Assembly (NCBI GenBank): GCA_964552325.1
Contig: CAZKHA010000021.1
Location: 1 to 34,799 of the forward strand
DNA: 34,799 bases
Source: CAZKCK01 sp964552325
Lineage (GTDB): Bacteria; Bacteroidota; Bacteroidia; Bacteroidales; TTA-H9
Direction of reading: 5' to 3'
Shown here: in pieces, positions 7,670 to 15,198 of the stretch
How the letters are laid out: each line of letters begins with the position of its first letter
Numbering within the stretch: position 1 is the stretch's first letter
Position numbers and translations under genes: made by a program
The notes under the pieces: generated by a model
Databases searched by the model: none
What the model was told of the DNA's origin: nothing
The model's input: the letters and a program-made list of their open reading frames with translations, nothing else

Positions 7670-8860
7670 ATGAACCGTACCCTTGCCATACTCCTACTTG
7701 TATTCGTTTATATTAACACAAGTTGCCAAACCCCAAATGAAGCCTTGACGCTCCAGCGCAAATTGCTTACCGTTGATTCACACACCGATACCCCCCTTTG
7801 GCTAACCCGCGACGGATTTAATTTTATGGCCAACAACCAAGGGCAACTCGGTAGCAGGGTCGATTATGAACGAATGAAAGCCGGAAGTTTGGATGCCGTT
7901 TTCTTTGCAGTATTTGTAGGGCAAGGTAAATGCGATTCGGCTCATTATGTTACGGCCAATCAACGTGCCATGCAGGTTTTTGACTCCATCCACTCCTTGC
8001 TAAACCATCAGAACCACTTATTGGCTTTAGCTACAACACATAAACAGGCCATTGACAATAAAAGATTGAACAAGAAAAGCATATTCATCGGTGTTGAAAA
8101 CGGCTACCCCATAGGCAAAGACCTAAAACAGGTACATCGGTATTATGACTTAGGCGCGAGGTATATTACATTGTGCCATACCAAAAATAATGATATTTGC
8201 GATTCATCAACCGATACTTTGCTACATGGAGGCCTTTCTGAATTTGGAATTCAGGTGGTAAAGGAAATGAACAATCTGGGAATGATGATAGACCTTTCAC
8301 ATGCCAGTGACCAAACTTTTTATGATGTGTTAAAACACTCCTCCAAACCCATTATTGCTTCGCACTCCTGTGCAAAGGCTTTATGTGATAACCCCCGGAA
8401 TCTTTCGGATAGCATGTTGGTGGCCTTAGCCATAAACAAAGGGGTGATACAGCTATGCATCTTAAGCGATTACGTAAAAAAAATGCCCCCTAACCCAAGC
8501 CGCGATTCAGCCATGAAAGCCTTACGGAAAAAGTACAACAATTTTGAAGACCTCAGCGAAGAACGCATGAAGCTAGCACGTGCCGAATGGCAGGATACCG
8601 ATGCAAAATACCCACGCGAACTAGCCTCTGTGGCCGATGCTTGCAACCATATTGACCATATCGTAAAAATAGCAGGTATTGATTATGTGGGCATTGGTAC
8701 TGATTTTGACGGAGGCGGAGGATTATCCGATTGCAAGGACGCTGCACAATTGCCTGCCATAACCCTTGAATTGATGAAACGAGGGTACAGCAAAAGGGAT
8801 TTGGCAAAAATATGGGGAGGAAATCTATTTAGGGTGATGAATGCCCAGCAAACAAATTAA
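7670..8860 (+). CDS. Membrane dipeptidase (peptidase M19), probable lipoprotein
   Basis: Zinc-dependent hydrolysis of dipeptides, related to renal dipeptidase. The 396-residue protein begins with a hydrophobic signal (TLAILLLVFVYI) ending in NTSCQ, suggesting export and perhaps lipidation on that Cys, although the -3 position is not the usual Leu. Metal-ligand blocks of the M19 family are visible: HTD in VDSHTDTP, Glu in IGVENGYP, His in MIDLSHASD, His in IIASHSCAK, and Asp in GIGTDFDGGGG. The ATG at 7670 is chosen over an in-frame TTG two codons earlier because it begins a normal signal peptide. It is convergent with the cyclase gene, with 50 bases between the stops. Confidence 0.92.
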   Translation: MNRTLAILLLVFVYINTSCQTPNEALTLQRKLLTVDSHTDTPLWLTRDGFNFMANNQGQLGSRVDYERMKAGSLDAVFFAVFVGQGKCDSAHYVTANQRAMQVFDSIHSLLNHQNHLLALATTHKQAIDNKRLNKKSIFIGVENGYPIGKDLKQVHRYYDLGARYITLCHTKNNDICDSSTDTLLHGGLSEFGIQVVKEMNNLGMMIDLSHASDQTFYDVLKHSSKPIIASHSCAKALCDNPRNLSDSMLVALAINKGVIQLCILSDYVKKMPPNPSRDSAMKALRKKYNNFEDLSEERMKLARAEWQDTDAKYPRELASVADACNHIDHIVKIAGIDYVGIGTDFDGGGGLSDCKDAAQLPAITLELMKRGYSKRDLAKIWGGNLFRVMNAQQTN

Positions 8861-8888
8861 CGAAGTTCACAACTGAAGATAGCTAATT

Positions 8889-8905
8889 GGTAAGCGAAAG
8901 CTTCC
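8889..8905. other. Small hairpin between convergent genes
   Basis: GG(T)AAGC GAAA GCTTCC: a 6-bp stem with one bulged T and a GAAA tetraloop in the 50-base space between two convergent stop codons. It has no T run on either strand, so a terminator role is only possible. Confidence 0.3.
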
Positions 8906-8910
8906 TTGGT

Positions 8911-9552
8911 TCATTCCCACGATGCAATGGCCCTTACCGGGCTGCCATCGGCCTGGATGTAGTTGAGCGGGAGTGCAGCAAACCAAAACACCTTGTCTTT
9001 TGGCAATAAGGCTGTGTTGCGAAGGTTTTCAATCAGCACTAAGTTGGCGTTTAACAAAATGTGATGTACGGAGTAGCTAACCGAATCGTGCTTATCAAAT
9101 GAAATACTGTCGGCAGCAATACCTTTCAAACCGCAGCCTACCAAGTAATGAGCTGCCTCTTGGGTAAGCACCGGAAAATCGACAAAATACAGTGGATGGC
9201 CCCAAAACCTTGACCAATCGGTGTGAAGAACAATAAAATCAACATGCGTAAAATCGATTCCTGTTTGGAGCAGGTCACCCAGTTCAATCTGGTCATAAAC
9301 CCCTGAAACATCTATGCAAACCGCATTTCCACAAAAAGTTGAAACTGGCATCCTATCGAGGGTAAGGCCCTGAGCAAGCATGTGCGCGGGTGCATCCATA
9401 TGCGTGCCGGTATGCGACAATAAATCTAATCGGGTTTCCATAAACCCATTGATGGCCACCGTGTATTCGGTAATCAACCTTGGCTGTGGTGTTCCCGGAA
9501 AAACGGGCATTGACTCATTAATTACATGCGTAAGATCAATAATGTTACTCAT
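8911..9552 (-). CDS. Cyclase-family hydrolase (kynurenine formamidase-like)
   Basis: Member of the metal-dependent cyclase/arylformamidase family (PF04199 type). The 213-residue length is typical. The signature metal-binding block HTGTHMDAPAH is at about residues 46-56, preceded by the usual N-terminal IDLTHVINESMPVFPGTP. A second typical block is VDFIVLHTDWSRFWG near residue 105. No other tryptophan-degradation gene is visible, so KynB activity is not claimed. Its ATG overlaps the lgt stop codon (ATGA at 9549-9552), so its translation is probably coupled to lgt. No signal peptide is seen; probably cytoplasmic. Confidence 0.88.
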   Translation of the reverse strand: MSNIIDLTHVINESMPVFPGTPQPRLITEYTVAINGFMETRLDLLSHTGTHMDAPAHMLAQGLTLDRMPVSTFCGNAVCIDVSGVYDQIELGDLLQTGIDFTHVDFIVLHTDWSRFWGHPLYFVDFPVLTQEAAHYLVGCGLKGIAADSISFDKHDSVSYSVHHILLNANLVLIENLRNTALLPKDKVFWFAALPLNYIQADGSPVRAIASWE

Positions 9553-10340
9553 TGGGCAGTAGTTTTAGCAGCTTTCCTCAAAACCAAATACAAGCCAAGC
9601 ATTACAAAAGGAATACTGAGCCATTGCCCCATGTTAAGCCACATGCTTTCTTCAAATCCTACTTGGGGTTCTTTTAAAAATTCGATGAAAAACCTAGCCA
9701 TGAATACCAAAATCAGGAATAGTCCAAGCAAGAAGCCCGGTTTAAGCACCTTATACTTTGTGAAATAAAGCCCCAACAAAGCGAAGAATATCACGAAATA
9801 ACTCAAGGCCTCATACAGTTGAGTTGGATGCCGAGGAACATCGTCAACAAGTCTAAACACAAAGGCCCAGGGTACATCGGTTTGATAACCAAATATCTCG
9901 GAATTCATTAAGTTTCCAAGCCGAATAAAGGCGCCAGCCAAACCCGCTAGAATAGCCACTCGATCAATAGTCCATAAAAAAGCTTGCTTGGTTTTACGGC
10001 TATAGAGCCACAAAGCCACCAGCACGCCAATAGCCGCACCATGGCTTGCCAAGCCTCCTTCCCAAACCTTTAATATTTCGATGGGATTGCTTAAATACTT
10101 TTCGGGTTCATAAAACAAACAATGCCCCAACCTAGCCCCCACCACTGTGGCGACAATCAAATAGGTTGTAAGTGTATCAAGGCTTTTTAAATCAGCACCT
10201 TCGTTCTTGAATATACGTTCCATTATCAGGTAACCAATAAAAAAGGACGAGGCAAACAGCACACCATACCAGCGCACGGCAATGCCCATGATTTCGAAGA
10301 TTTCGGGTTTAACGGTCCAGTTAATGTAAGCAAGCATCAT
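9549..10340 (-). CDS. lgt: Prolipoprotein diacylglyceryl transferase
   Basis: Inner-membrane enzyme that moves a diacylglyceryl group from phosphatidylglycerol to the lipobox Cys of prolipoproteins, the first step of lipoprotein maturation. The 263-residue protein has seven or so hydrophobic segments and the family blocks GIAVRWYGVLFA, VGARLGHCLFYEP, GGLASHGAAIG, the signature IRLGNLMNSEIFG containing the essential Arg, and RHPTQLYEAL. Two adjacent ATG codons (10340 and 10337) are possible starts. It is the first gene of a two-gene unit with the cyclase-family gene. The upstream 518 bases are gene-free and contain candidate -7 elements. Confidence 0.96.
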   Translation of the reverse strand: MMLAYINWTVKPEIFEIMGIAVRWYGVLFASSFFIGYLIMERIFKNEGADLKSLDTLTTYLIVATVVGARLGHCLFYEPEKYLSNPIEILKVWEGGLASHGAAIGVLVALWLYSRKTKQAFLWTIDRVAILAGLAGAFIRLGNLMNSEIFGYQTDVPWAFVFRLVDDVPRHPTQLYEALSYFVIFFALLGLYFTKYKVLKPGFLLGLFLILVFMARFFIEFLKEPQVGFEESMWLNMGQWLSIPFVMLGLYLVLRKAAKTTAQ

Positions 10341-10356
10341 TTGTAAATAATTTGTG

Positions 10357-10364
10357 CAAAGCTA
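10357..10364 (-). promoter_or_regulatory. Candidate -7 element for lgt
   Basis: Reads TAGCTTTG on the minus strand, 16 bases before the lgt start. A second match, TAACTTTG, lies at 10457-10464 beside a 7-bp inverted repeat and would give a leader of about 110 bases. Neither has a perfect -33 element. Confidence 0.35.
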
Positions 10365-10734
10365 TTAAATGTTGGCTAATGTTGCCTTGGCAATTAGTGA
10401 GTGTTGCTGGTAATGGTAAAAAGCAAGCCGGCAAGCCTCGTTTTGTTGGCTAAATACAAAGTTAGCTAATCTGTTATAAACACCTGATTAGCAGCAATAA
10501 CCATGAGATTGTTAAAATGGTCGCCAGCAACCAAGTAATTGCTCAGTGCCTTTTGGATAAAAGGCCTCGTGTAAATAAAAAATGCACAGAATCTTTTGGG
10601 CAATAGGCTTCCTGTAAATCCGCAAGCATATAGTGCATTTAGAAGGGCCTACTTTAACTAGGTTAAAAACCATCGTTTGGATGGCAGACGAAGGGCAAAT
10701 TTGTTGGCAGTACAGGTATAATGTGATTAAGCTT

Positions 10735-10820
10735 GTTGGGCAGGCGTGAGGGATAGTAACGGAAAGCCCGGAGCGCAGCGAGGACTTGCAGTGGATAGCC
10801 CGACCCGCAGGGGCACGCCC
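10735..10820. repeat. GC-rich interspersed repeat element with terminal inverted words
   Basis: An 86-base block of much higher GC than its flanks. GGCGTG at 10743-10748 pairs with CACGCC at 10814-10819, and it contains an internal near-repeat, GGAAAGCCCG and GGATAGCCCG. Words such as GCGTGAGGGATAG, GAGCGCAGCGAGGACTTGCA and GGGGCACGCCC resemble an element I recall from intergenic regions of several Bacteroidota; that recollection was not checked. It lies 39 bases past the glycosyltransferase stop codon. Confidence 0.65.
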
Positions 10821-10858
10821 AAAAAACAGCTATTTGGATAGGCCAGCCATACATGCTT

Positions 10859-11932
10859 TTAAAGGGATTGCAAAAATTGCGCAATCGTAAGCGAAAGCGT
10901 ATTGCCTTGAAAGGATTTGGGTTTTTGCTGTGGTTTATAATTCGCGACAAGATTAAGGTTTAAGGCGCCTTGGCTTATTGGTGTATAACCGCCAGAATCT
11001 GCATGCAACTTAGCCAAATACTCCTGCTCGGGTTGCCCGGGTGTTGGCACCAAAAAGGCATGCCTGCCCAGTACTTCCAAATCCATGATGCTCGAATAAC
11101 CCGAACGACAAATAATAGTGCGCGACTTTGCAAGCATTTCGAGCAATTGAGCATCGGCAAGGTGGTTAAATATTGTAACATTGCCCGGCCCAGAAAGTAT
11201 TTGGTTGGTGCCAGGCAGACCTCTCAGCAACAAAACCTTTCCATTGAAATTGGTAGATTTGTTCAGGATTTCTTGCTCGAGCAAACTCCGTTGAGGCTCG
11301 GGCCCTGAAAGGATGGCCATGATATCAAAATCGGGATCATGTGCAATATGTCCTACATGGCTAAACCTTGATAAAGGCCCCACATATTGATGCTGAAGGC
11401 TTATTGAATCGGGATGCGATAATTTGCCAGCCAAACCCGGAGCTTGTTCGTAATCGGGAATCCAACAATTGGTAAATGATTTTAAATACTTGCGGATGAA
11501 GTAATGCATGAAAGGTACGCCTAAGCGTTGCAAGCCGATAGCTTGAATGGCCAATTGATGTGTAACAATTACCGATGGCATATCAGGGTGGTAAACCCCG
11601 TAACGATTATCGGAAATAATTCCCTTGATGCCCAATTGCTTGGCAACTTTGCGAATGAGCTTTTGGTCGTGCTGTATGGACTGAGCTAAATTGGGCAGTT
11701 GCATAAGCATGTTCAGGCTAAAGCTACCACTGTGTTGATAGGTGATCTCGTAGCTTGGTAAGTGAAGAAACCCTAAGGTTGGATAATAGTCTTGTAAGAA
11801 CTTGGCGGCTAACCCATTAGCGCCCAAAACCACGGTTGCTCCTTGTTTTTGGAGTTCGTTGATTATTGGTACACAACGTGTGGCGTGGCCCAATCCCCAG
11901 TTTAAAGGTGCTACCAAAATCATTTTACCCAT
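10859..11932 (-). CDS. GT-B fold glycosyltransferase, MurG/GT28-like
   Basis: Probable sugar-nucleotide-dependent glycosyltransferase. The 357-residue protein begins with the GT-B N-terminal block ILVAPLNWGLGHATRCVPII and has a C-terminal donor-site block, ICRSGYSSIMDLEVLGRHA, followed by FLVPTPGQPEQEYLA, as in MurG-like and related GT28-type proteins. There is no signal peptide; it probably acts on the cytoplasmic face of the membrane. It is too far from MurG in sequence to be assigned to peptidoglycan, and no sugar pathway lies next to it, so donor and acceptor are unknown. The ATG at 11932 gives MGKMILVAP; a second ATG three codons later is equally possible. Confidence 0.82.
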   Translation of the reverse strand: MGKMILVAPLNWGLGHATRCVPIINELQKQGATVVLGANGLAAKFLQDYYPTLGFLHLPSYEITYQHSGSFSLNMLMQLPNLAQSIQHDQKLIRKVAKQLGIKGIISDNRYGVYHPDMPSVIVTHQLAIQAIGLQRLGVPFMHYFIRKYLKSFTNCWIPDYEQAPGLAGKLSHPDSISLQHQYVGPLSRFSHVGHIAHDPDFDIMAILSGPEPQRSLLEQEILNKSTNFNGKVLLLRGLPGTNQILSGPGNVTIFNHLADAQLLEMLAKSRTIICRSGYSSIMDLEVLGRHAFLVPTPGQPEQEYLAKLHADSGGYTPISQGALNLNLVANYKPQQKPKSFQGNTLSLTIAQFLQSL

Positions 11933-12044
11933 GGTAAGGAGTTTGGAGCAAAAGTACTTGAAATGCCGCGATAAATTGCTTTGTAATGTTTAGTTACTTG
12001 CTGTAGAGATGTGTAGGCTATGACAGTGGTTGCTACATATTCAT

Positions 12045-12672
12045 CTAATAGGAAGTTGGGTTGAAAGCCACATGGTATGCTATTTCAAATAATCCATGCC
12101 CAGCACTCCGCAGCACAAACAAACCTTGGCGATAGGCAAACTTATCGGCCCCGCCATCAAACTGCAGAGCAGCAATGGCACCGTAAACATTGTAGGTACC
12201 AAACTGCTTAAAAAATCGTTTGAAATTGGTAGTTTTTGGGCAAACTCTTTAACATCTTCAACGTAGCAAGCTGTTTTAACTTCTATCACAACAAGTTCAG
12301 TATCATTCGCCAATACCACATCGCACTCCATGCCTTTGTTGCCATAACCAACGCTAATACTGCGCATGGTTTGCTCAACTTTTATTCTATGTTCCAAAAA
12401 CAACCGCAGGGAGGCAGGCCTTACCAAAGTTTCAACCAACTTGACCCATTGGGTAGTAAACAGCTTGGATAATTCTTTGATTCGCTTACCATTTTCCTTA
12501 ACAAGTTTTTCTGTTTCNNNNNNNNNNNNNNNNNNNNNNNNNNNNNNNNNNNNNNNNNNNNNNNNNNNNNNNNNNNNNNNNNNNNNNNNNNNNNNNNNNN
12601 NNNNNNNNNNNNNNNNNGTTGGTTGTATTCGTGTAGTGGTTCGTTAACCTGAGATTCTTTTGAGGTTGCCAT
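12045..12672 (-). pseudogene. PD-(D/E)XK-like (DUF3782-type) protein, gapped and frameshifted
   Basis: Three pieces read as one protein. The N-terminus MATSKESQVNEPLHEYN starts at 12672. After the gap, ETEKLVKENGKRIKELSKLF leads to VETLVRPASLRLF, ECDVVLANDTELVVIEVKT and VEDVKEFAQK. Then, only after a one-base shift at a T5 run (12233-12237), the C-terminus TNFKRFFKQFGTYNVYGAIA, ADKFAYRQGLFVLRSA runs to a stop at 12045. ECD...IEVKT fits the acidic-D...E-V-K core of the nuclease-like fold; proteins of this kind usually have a coiled coil followed by such a domain, often of unknown function. Without the shift the frame gives an unnatural, Cys-rich tail ending at 12080. Either the gene is inactive or the contig has a homopolymer error beside the gap. 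The function of the intact form is unknown. Confidence 0.72.
12518..12617. other. Scaffold gap (100 N)
   Basis: Exactly 100 unknown bases inside the PD-(D/E)XK-like gene. Frames on the two sides are not in register across 100 bases, consistent with a placeholder of arbitrary length. Confidence 0.99.
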
Positions 12673-12837
12673 GCCACGATTTTCTATTTGCAAAGTCAAT
12701 CAATAAACACTGACAAAATCAAGTATATTCGTTTTAGTTATCCCTACTTGTCCACCTACACTACTTGGCAGTTAAGGAGTTATTGAAAAAACGGAGAAAA
12801 AAAGCTTTTTGGTATCTTCGGTAAAAGGTAAGTTTTA

Positions 12838-12845
12838 TATCTTTG
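12838..12845 (+). promoter_or_regulatory. Candidate -7 element for dprA
   Basis: TATCTTTG matches TAnnTTTG and ends 17 bases before the ATG at 12863. It lies inside the open frame that a TTG start at 12809 would use, which favours the downstream ATG. A TTTG occurs 26 bases upstream, rather far. Confidence 0.4.
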
Positions 12846-12862
12846 GCAAAACTGCAGCATTT

Positions 12863-13960
12863 ATGTCGTTAGTATATCAGATAGCACTTACTTTGTTACC
12901 GGGTGTTGGCGATATTACGGCCAAAAAACTCGTATCGTATTGTGGCAGCGTTGAGGCCGTTTTTACGGAAAAGTACCATCGTTTGCTAAAAATTCCGGGC
13001 ATTGGTGAGCTTACTGCCAAATCGATTGCCTCACAAAACGTGTTTACACGTGCCGAGGAAGAGATTGCTTTTATTGAGAAGTACAAAATACAGCCCCTGT
13101 TTTACTTGGAACCCGAATATCCACGGCGGCTTAAAAACTGTACAGATAGCCCAATAATGCTTTATTATAAAGGAAATACAAACCTAAACACCGCACACAT
13201 TTTGAGTATCGTAGGTACCCGCCGCGCCACCAATTACGGAAAGGACTTTACCGAACAACTTATCAAAGCATTGGCATCCTATAATGTATTAATATTAAGT
13301 GGACTGGCTTTTGGTGTGGATACATGTGCGCATCGGGCAGCCCTTGATAACGGCTTGCCAACGGTAGGGGTGTTAGGGCATGGGCTTGACAGAATTTATC
13401 CGGTTCAGAACCGAAACCTTGCGGGCAGAATGGTAGAGAATGGCGGACTTTTAACGGATTTCCCCTCACAAACCAATCCTGATCGAGAAAACTTCCCCAA
13501 ACGCAACAGGATTATTGCTGGTGGTGCAGATGCCACCTTGGTAATAGAAACCGGATTGCGTGGAGGATCGCTTATTACGGCCGATATAGCCAATTCGTAT
13601 AACAAAGATGTGTTTGCCTTGCCGGGCCGGGCTGATGATGAACACTCGAAAGGATGCAACTGGCTAATAAAGACCAATCGGGCGGCGCTTTGCGATTCAG
13701 CCGAAGAACTCATTAACTTAATGGGCTGGAATATCGAACCAAAAGGGTCCAAAGGTAAAAAGCAGCGCGAACTCTTCATTCAATTGACACCAGAGGAAGA
13801 ACTAATTGTTGAAACCTTAAAAGCCACGGGCGACATGCCGGTTGATTTGCTATCCGAAGCTACTTCGTTGCCTGCATCAAAACTGGCTGTGGCAGTATTA
13901 AACCTCGAGTTTGAAGGCATATTGAAATGTATGCCCGGCAAGGTTTATAAGTTGCTCTAA
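12863..13960 (+). CDS. dprA: DNA processing protein DprA (Smf)
   Basis: Binds incoming single-stranded DNA and loads RecA during natural transformation; acts in the cytoplasm. The 365-residue protein has an N-terminal helix-hairpin-helix region (LLPGVGDITAKKLVSYCG, IPGIGELTAKSIA), a central Rossmann-like DprA fold (SIVGTRRATNYGKDF, LSGLAFGVDTCAHRAAL, FPKRNRIIAGGADATLVIE, GSLITADIANSYNKDVFALP) and a C-terminal winged-helix-like end (TGDMPVDLLSEATSLPASKL). The ATG at 12863 is preferred to an in-frame TTG at 12809, because MSLVYQIAL is the usual beginning and a -7 element lies between. It is a single plus-strand gene convergent with the ompH end of the outer-membrane cluster, sharing a two-way terminator. 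No other competence gene is in the window. Confidence 0.95.
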   Translation: MSLVYQIALTLLPGVGDITAKKLVSYCGSVEAVFTEKYHRLLKIPGIGELTAKSIASQNVFTRAEEEIAFIEKYKIQPLFYLEPEYPRRLKNCTDSPIMLYYKGNTNLNTAHILSIVGTRRATNYGKDFTEQLIKALASYNVLILSGLAFGVDTCAHRAALDNGLPTVGVLGHGLDRIYPVQNRNLAGRMVENGGLLTDFPSQTNPDRENFPKRNRIIAGGADATLVIETGLRGGSLITADIANSYNKDVFALPGRADDEHSKGCNWLIKTNRAALCDSAEELINLMGWNIEPKGSKGKKQRELFIQLTPEEELIVETLKATGDMPVDLLSEATSLPASKLAVAVLNLEFEGILKCMPGKVYKLL

Positions 13961-13963
13961 GGC

Positions 13964-13992
13964 ATAAAAAAAGCCACCCGAATGAGTGGCTT
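13964..13992 (-). terminator. Terminator of the bamA-ompH cluster, possibly bidirectional
   Basis: Stem AAGCCAC/GTGGCTT (13971-13977, 13986-13992) with an 8-base loop. On the minus strand it is followed directly by seven T (A run at 13964-13970), a classical terminator for the ompH genes. It starts just after the dprA stop, and on the plus strand is followed by a weaker T-containing tail, so it may serve both. Confidence 0.85.
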
Positions 13993-14012
13993 GCATTTTA
14001 TAGAGGGTCGGA

Positions 14013-14522
14013 TTAATCTTTGATTCCTAATTTCTTTTTAACCAAGGGCATTACATCCTCACTAGCAGGTGAGTAGAGCAAAAGGCCTTCAGCACTGTTA
14101 AAAATGTACTGGTAGTTATTCTCTTTGGCTACATCTTGTATGGCTTTTTTGGCGCGTTCAATCAAAGGTTGTGTAAGTTCACTTTCCTTCATTTGCAGAT
14201 CTTGTTGAGCTGATTGCTGGAAGGCTTCGATACGGCCTTGAAGATCTTGGAGTTCTTTTTCTTTAGTTTGTTTGATGATAGCTGACATACCTGCTGCATT
14301 TGCCTGATAATCAGAAATCTTTGTTTCCCATTCAGTTTGCATTACCTCAAGCTGTTTCTTAAGACCATCAGCATACTGTTTGTATTTGGTTTGGATAGTG
14401 TCTTGTCCGGGCATTTGTTGGAAAAGCTTTGCAAAATCGACGTGACCTAACTTTTGAGCCGAAAGACCAGATACCATAAGAACAAAAGCAGCAGCGAAAA
14501 GGATGCGGATGTAATTTTTCAT
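14013..14522 (-). CDS. OmpH/Skp-family periplasmic chaperone, copy 2
   Basis: Periplasmic chaperone that holds unfolded outer-membrane proteins for BamA. The 169-residue protein has a signal peptide (IRILFAAAFVLMVSGLSAQ), then KLGHVDFAKLFQQMPG, the usual OmpH beginning, a long charged helical middle (about residues 40-125, coiled-coil tentacle) and a C-terminal strand region YQYIFNSAEGLLLYS. The ATG at 14522 is chosen because an open frame reaching 14567 would put 15 extra residues before the signal peptide. It is the last gene of the cluster, 84 bases after the first ompH, and precedes the terminator. Tandem ompH genes after bamA are usual in Bacteroidota. Confidence 0.92.
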   Translation of the reverse strand: MKNYIRILFAAAFVLMVSGLSAQKLGHVDFAKLFQQMPGQDTIQTKYKQYADGLKKQLEVMQTEWETKISDYQANAAGMSAIIKQTKEKELQDLQGRIEAFQQSAQQDLQMKESELTQPLIERAKKAIQDVAKENNYQYIFNSAEGLLLYSPASEDVMPLVKKKLGIKD

Positions 14523-14606
14523 TTTATTAAGTTTGATTAATGTTTCAATTGTGGGCAAAAGTAGCAAAAATACCCAAACTAAAAAGTGAAGAAAGGTTAA
14601 AGTTAA

Positions 14607-15140
14607 TTATTTGTTCTTTCGGGTATTAAAACTATAGCCCATTTCTTCGAGGATATCGTCGCTTATATCGTATTTAGGGTCGGCATACATCATGGAAACG
14701 CCACCTGCCTTGTCGAATACCAAAGCGTAATTCTTAGCCTGCGATACTTGCTCGATGGCGTTAAAGATCTTATCTTGAATGGGTTTTACCAATTCTTGTC
14801 GTTTCTTAAACAAGTCACCATCTTTGCCAAAACGTTTCTTTTGCAGTTCTTTTGCATCTTTTTCGGCTTTAACAATGGCTTCTTCGCGTTTCTTTTTCAT
14901 TTCTTCGGGCAGCAATACCGATTCGGCTTGGTAGTCTTTATACAGTTTGTCGATAGCAGAAAACTTTGCTTCCACTTCTTGTTGAAACTGGGCTGAAAGC
15001 TCATCAAGTTGCGCTTGGGCGTCGTTATATTCGGGAATGTTTTGCAGTATATAATCAGAATCAACATAGGCAAACTTTTGTGCCTGAGTTGTAAAAGTAA
15101 TGGCCATTAAGGCTATTAAGGCAAAGATTAATCGTTTCAT
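14607..15140 (-). CDS. OmpH/Skp-family periplasmic chaperone, copy 1
   Basis: The first of two tandem Skp-like chaperones. The 177-residue protein starts with a signal peptide (MKRLIFALIALMAITFTTQA) and then QKFAYVDSDYILQNIPEYND, the typical OmpH start. Residues about 45-130 are rich in Lys, Glu and Gln and predicted coiled coil (KKKREEAIVKAEKDAKELQKK is within this part). The C-terminal block YALVFDKAGGVSMMYADP closes the beta core. The ATG at 15140 places the signal peptide at the N-terminus; an upstream in-frame start at 15176 would not. It lies 58 bases after bamA and is presumably co-transcribed with it. Confidence 0.93.
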   Translation of the reverse strand: MKRLIFALIALMAITFTTQAQKFAYVDSDYILQNIPEYNDAQAQLDELSAQFQQEVEAKFSAIDKLYKDYQAESVLLPEEMKKKREEAIVKAEKDAKELQKKRFGKDGDLFKKRQELVKPIQDKIFNAIEQVSQAKNYALVFDKAGGVSMMYADPKYDISDDILEEMGYSFNTRKNK

Positions 15141-15198
15141 AGGTTCTAGTAGATTATAAATTAGGTCGTTTTGCAATCAAATATTATGCCGTCAAAAC

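Larger units (their letters stand above)
10341..10858. other. 518-bp gene-free region rich in inverted repeats
   Basis: No protein gene is supported. Visible structure: a perfect 7-bp stem GCTAATC/GATTAGC (10465-10471, 10486-10492); GCCTTTT-GGAT-AAAAGGC (10548-10565); AAATGCAC/GTGCATTT (10580-10587, 10633-10640); and the GC-rich repeat element at 10735-10820. Two -7-like words for lgt lie at 10357-10364 and 10457-10464. This is far more structure than in the other spacers of this window. Confidence 0.65.

Noticed and set aside
12080..12439. 119-codon protein with a Cys-rich end
   Set aside because: Its tail is a frameshift product; the other frame continues the conserved C-terminus to a stop at 12045.
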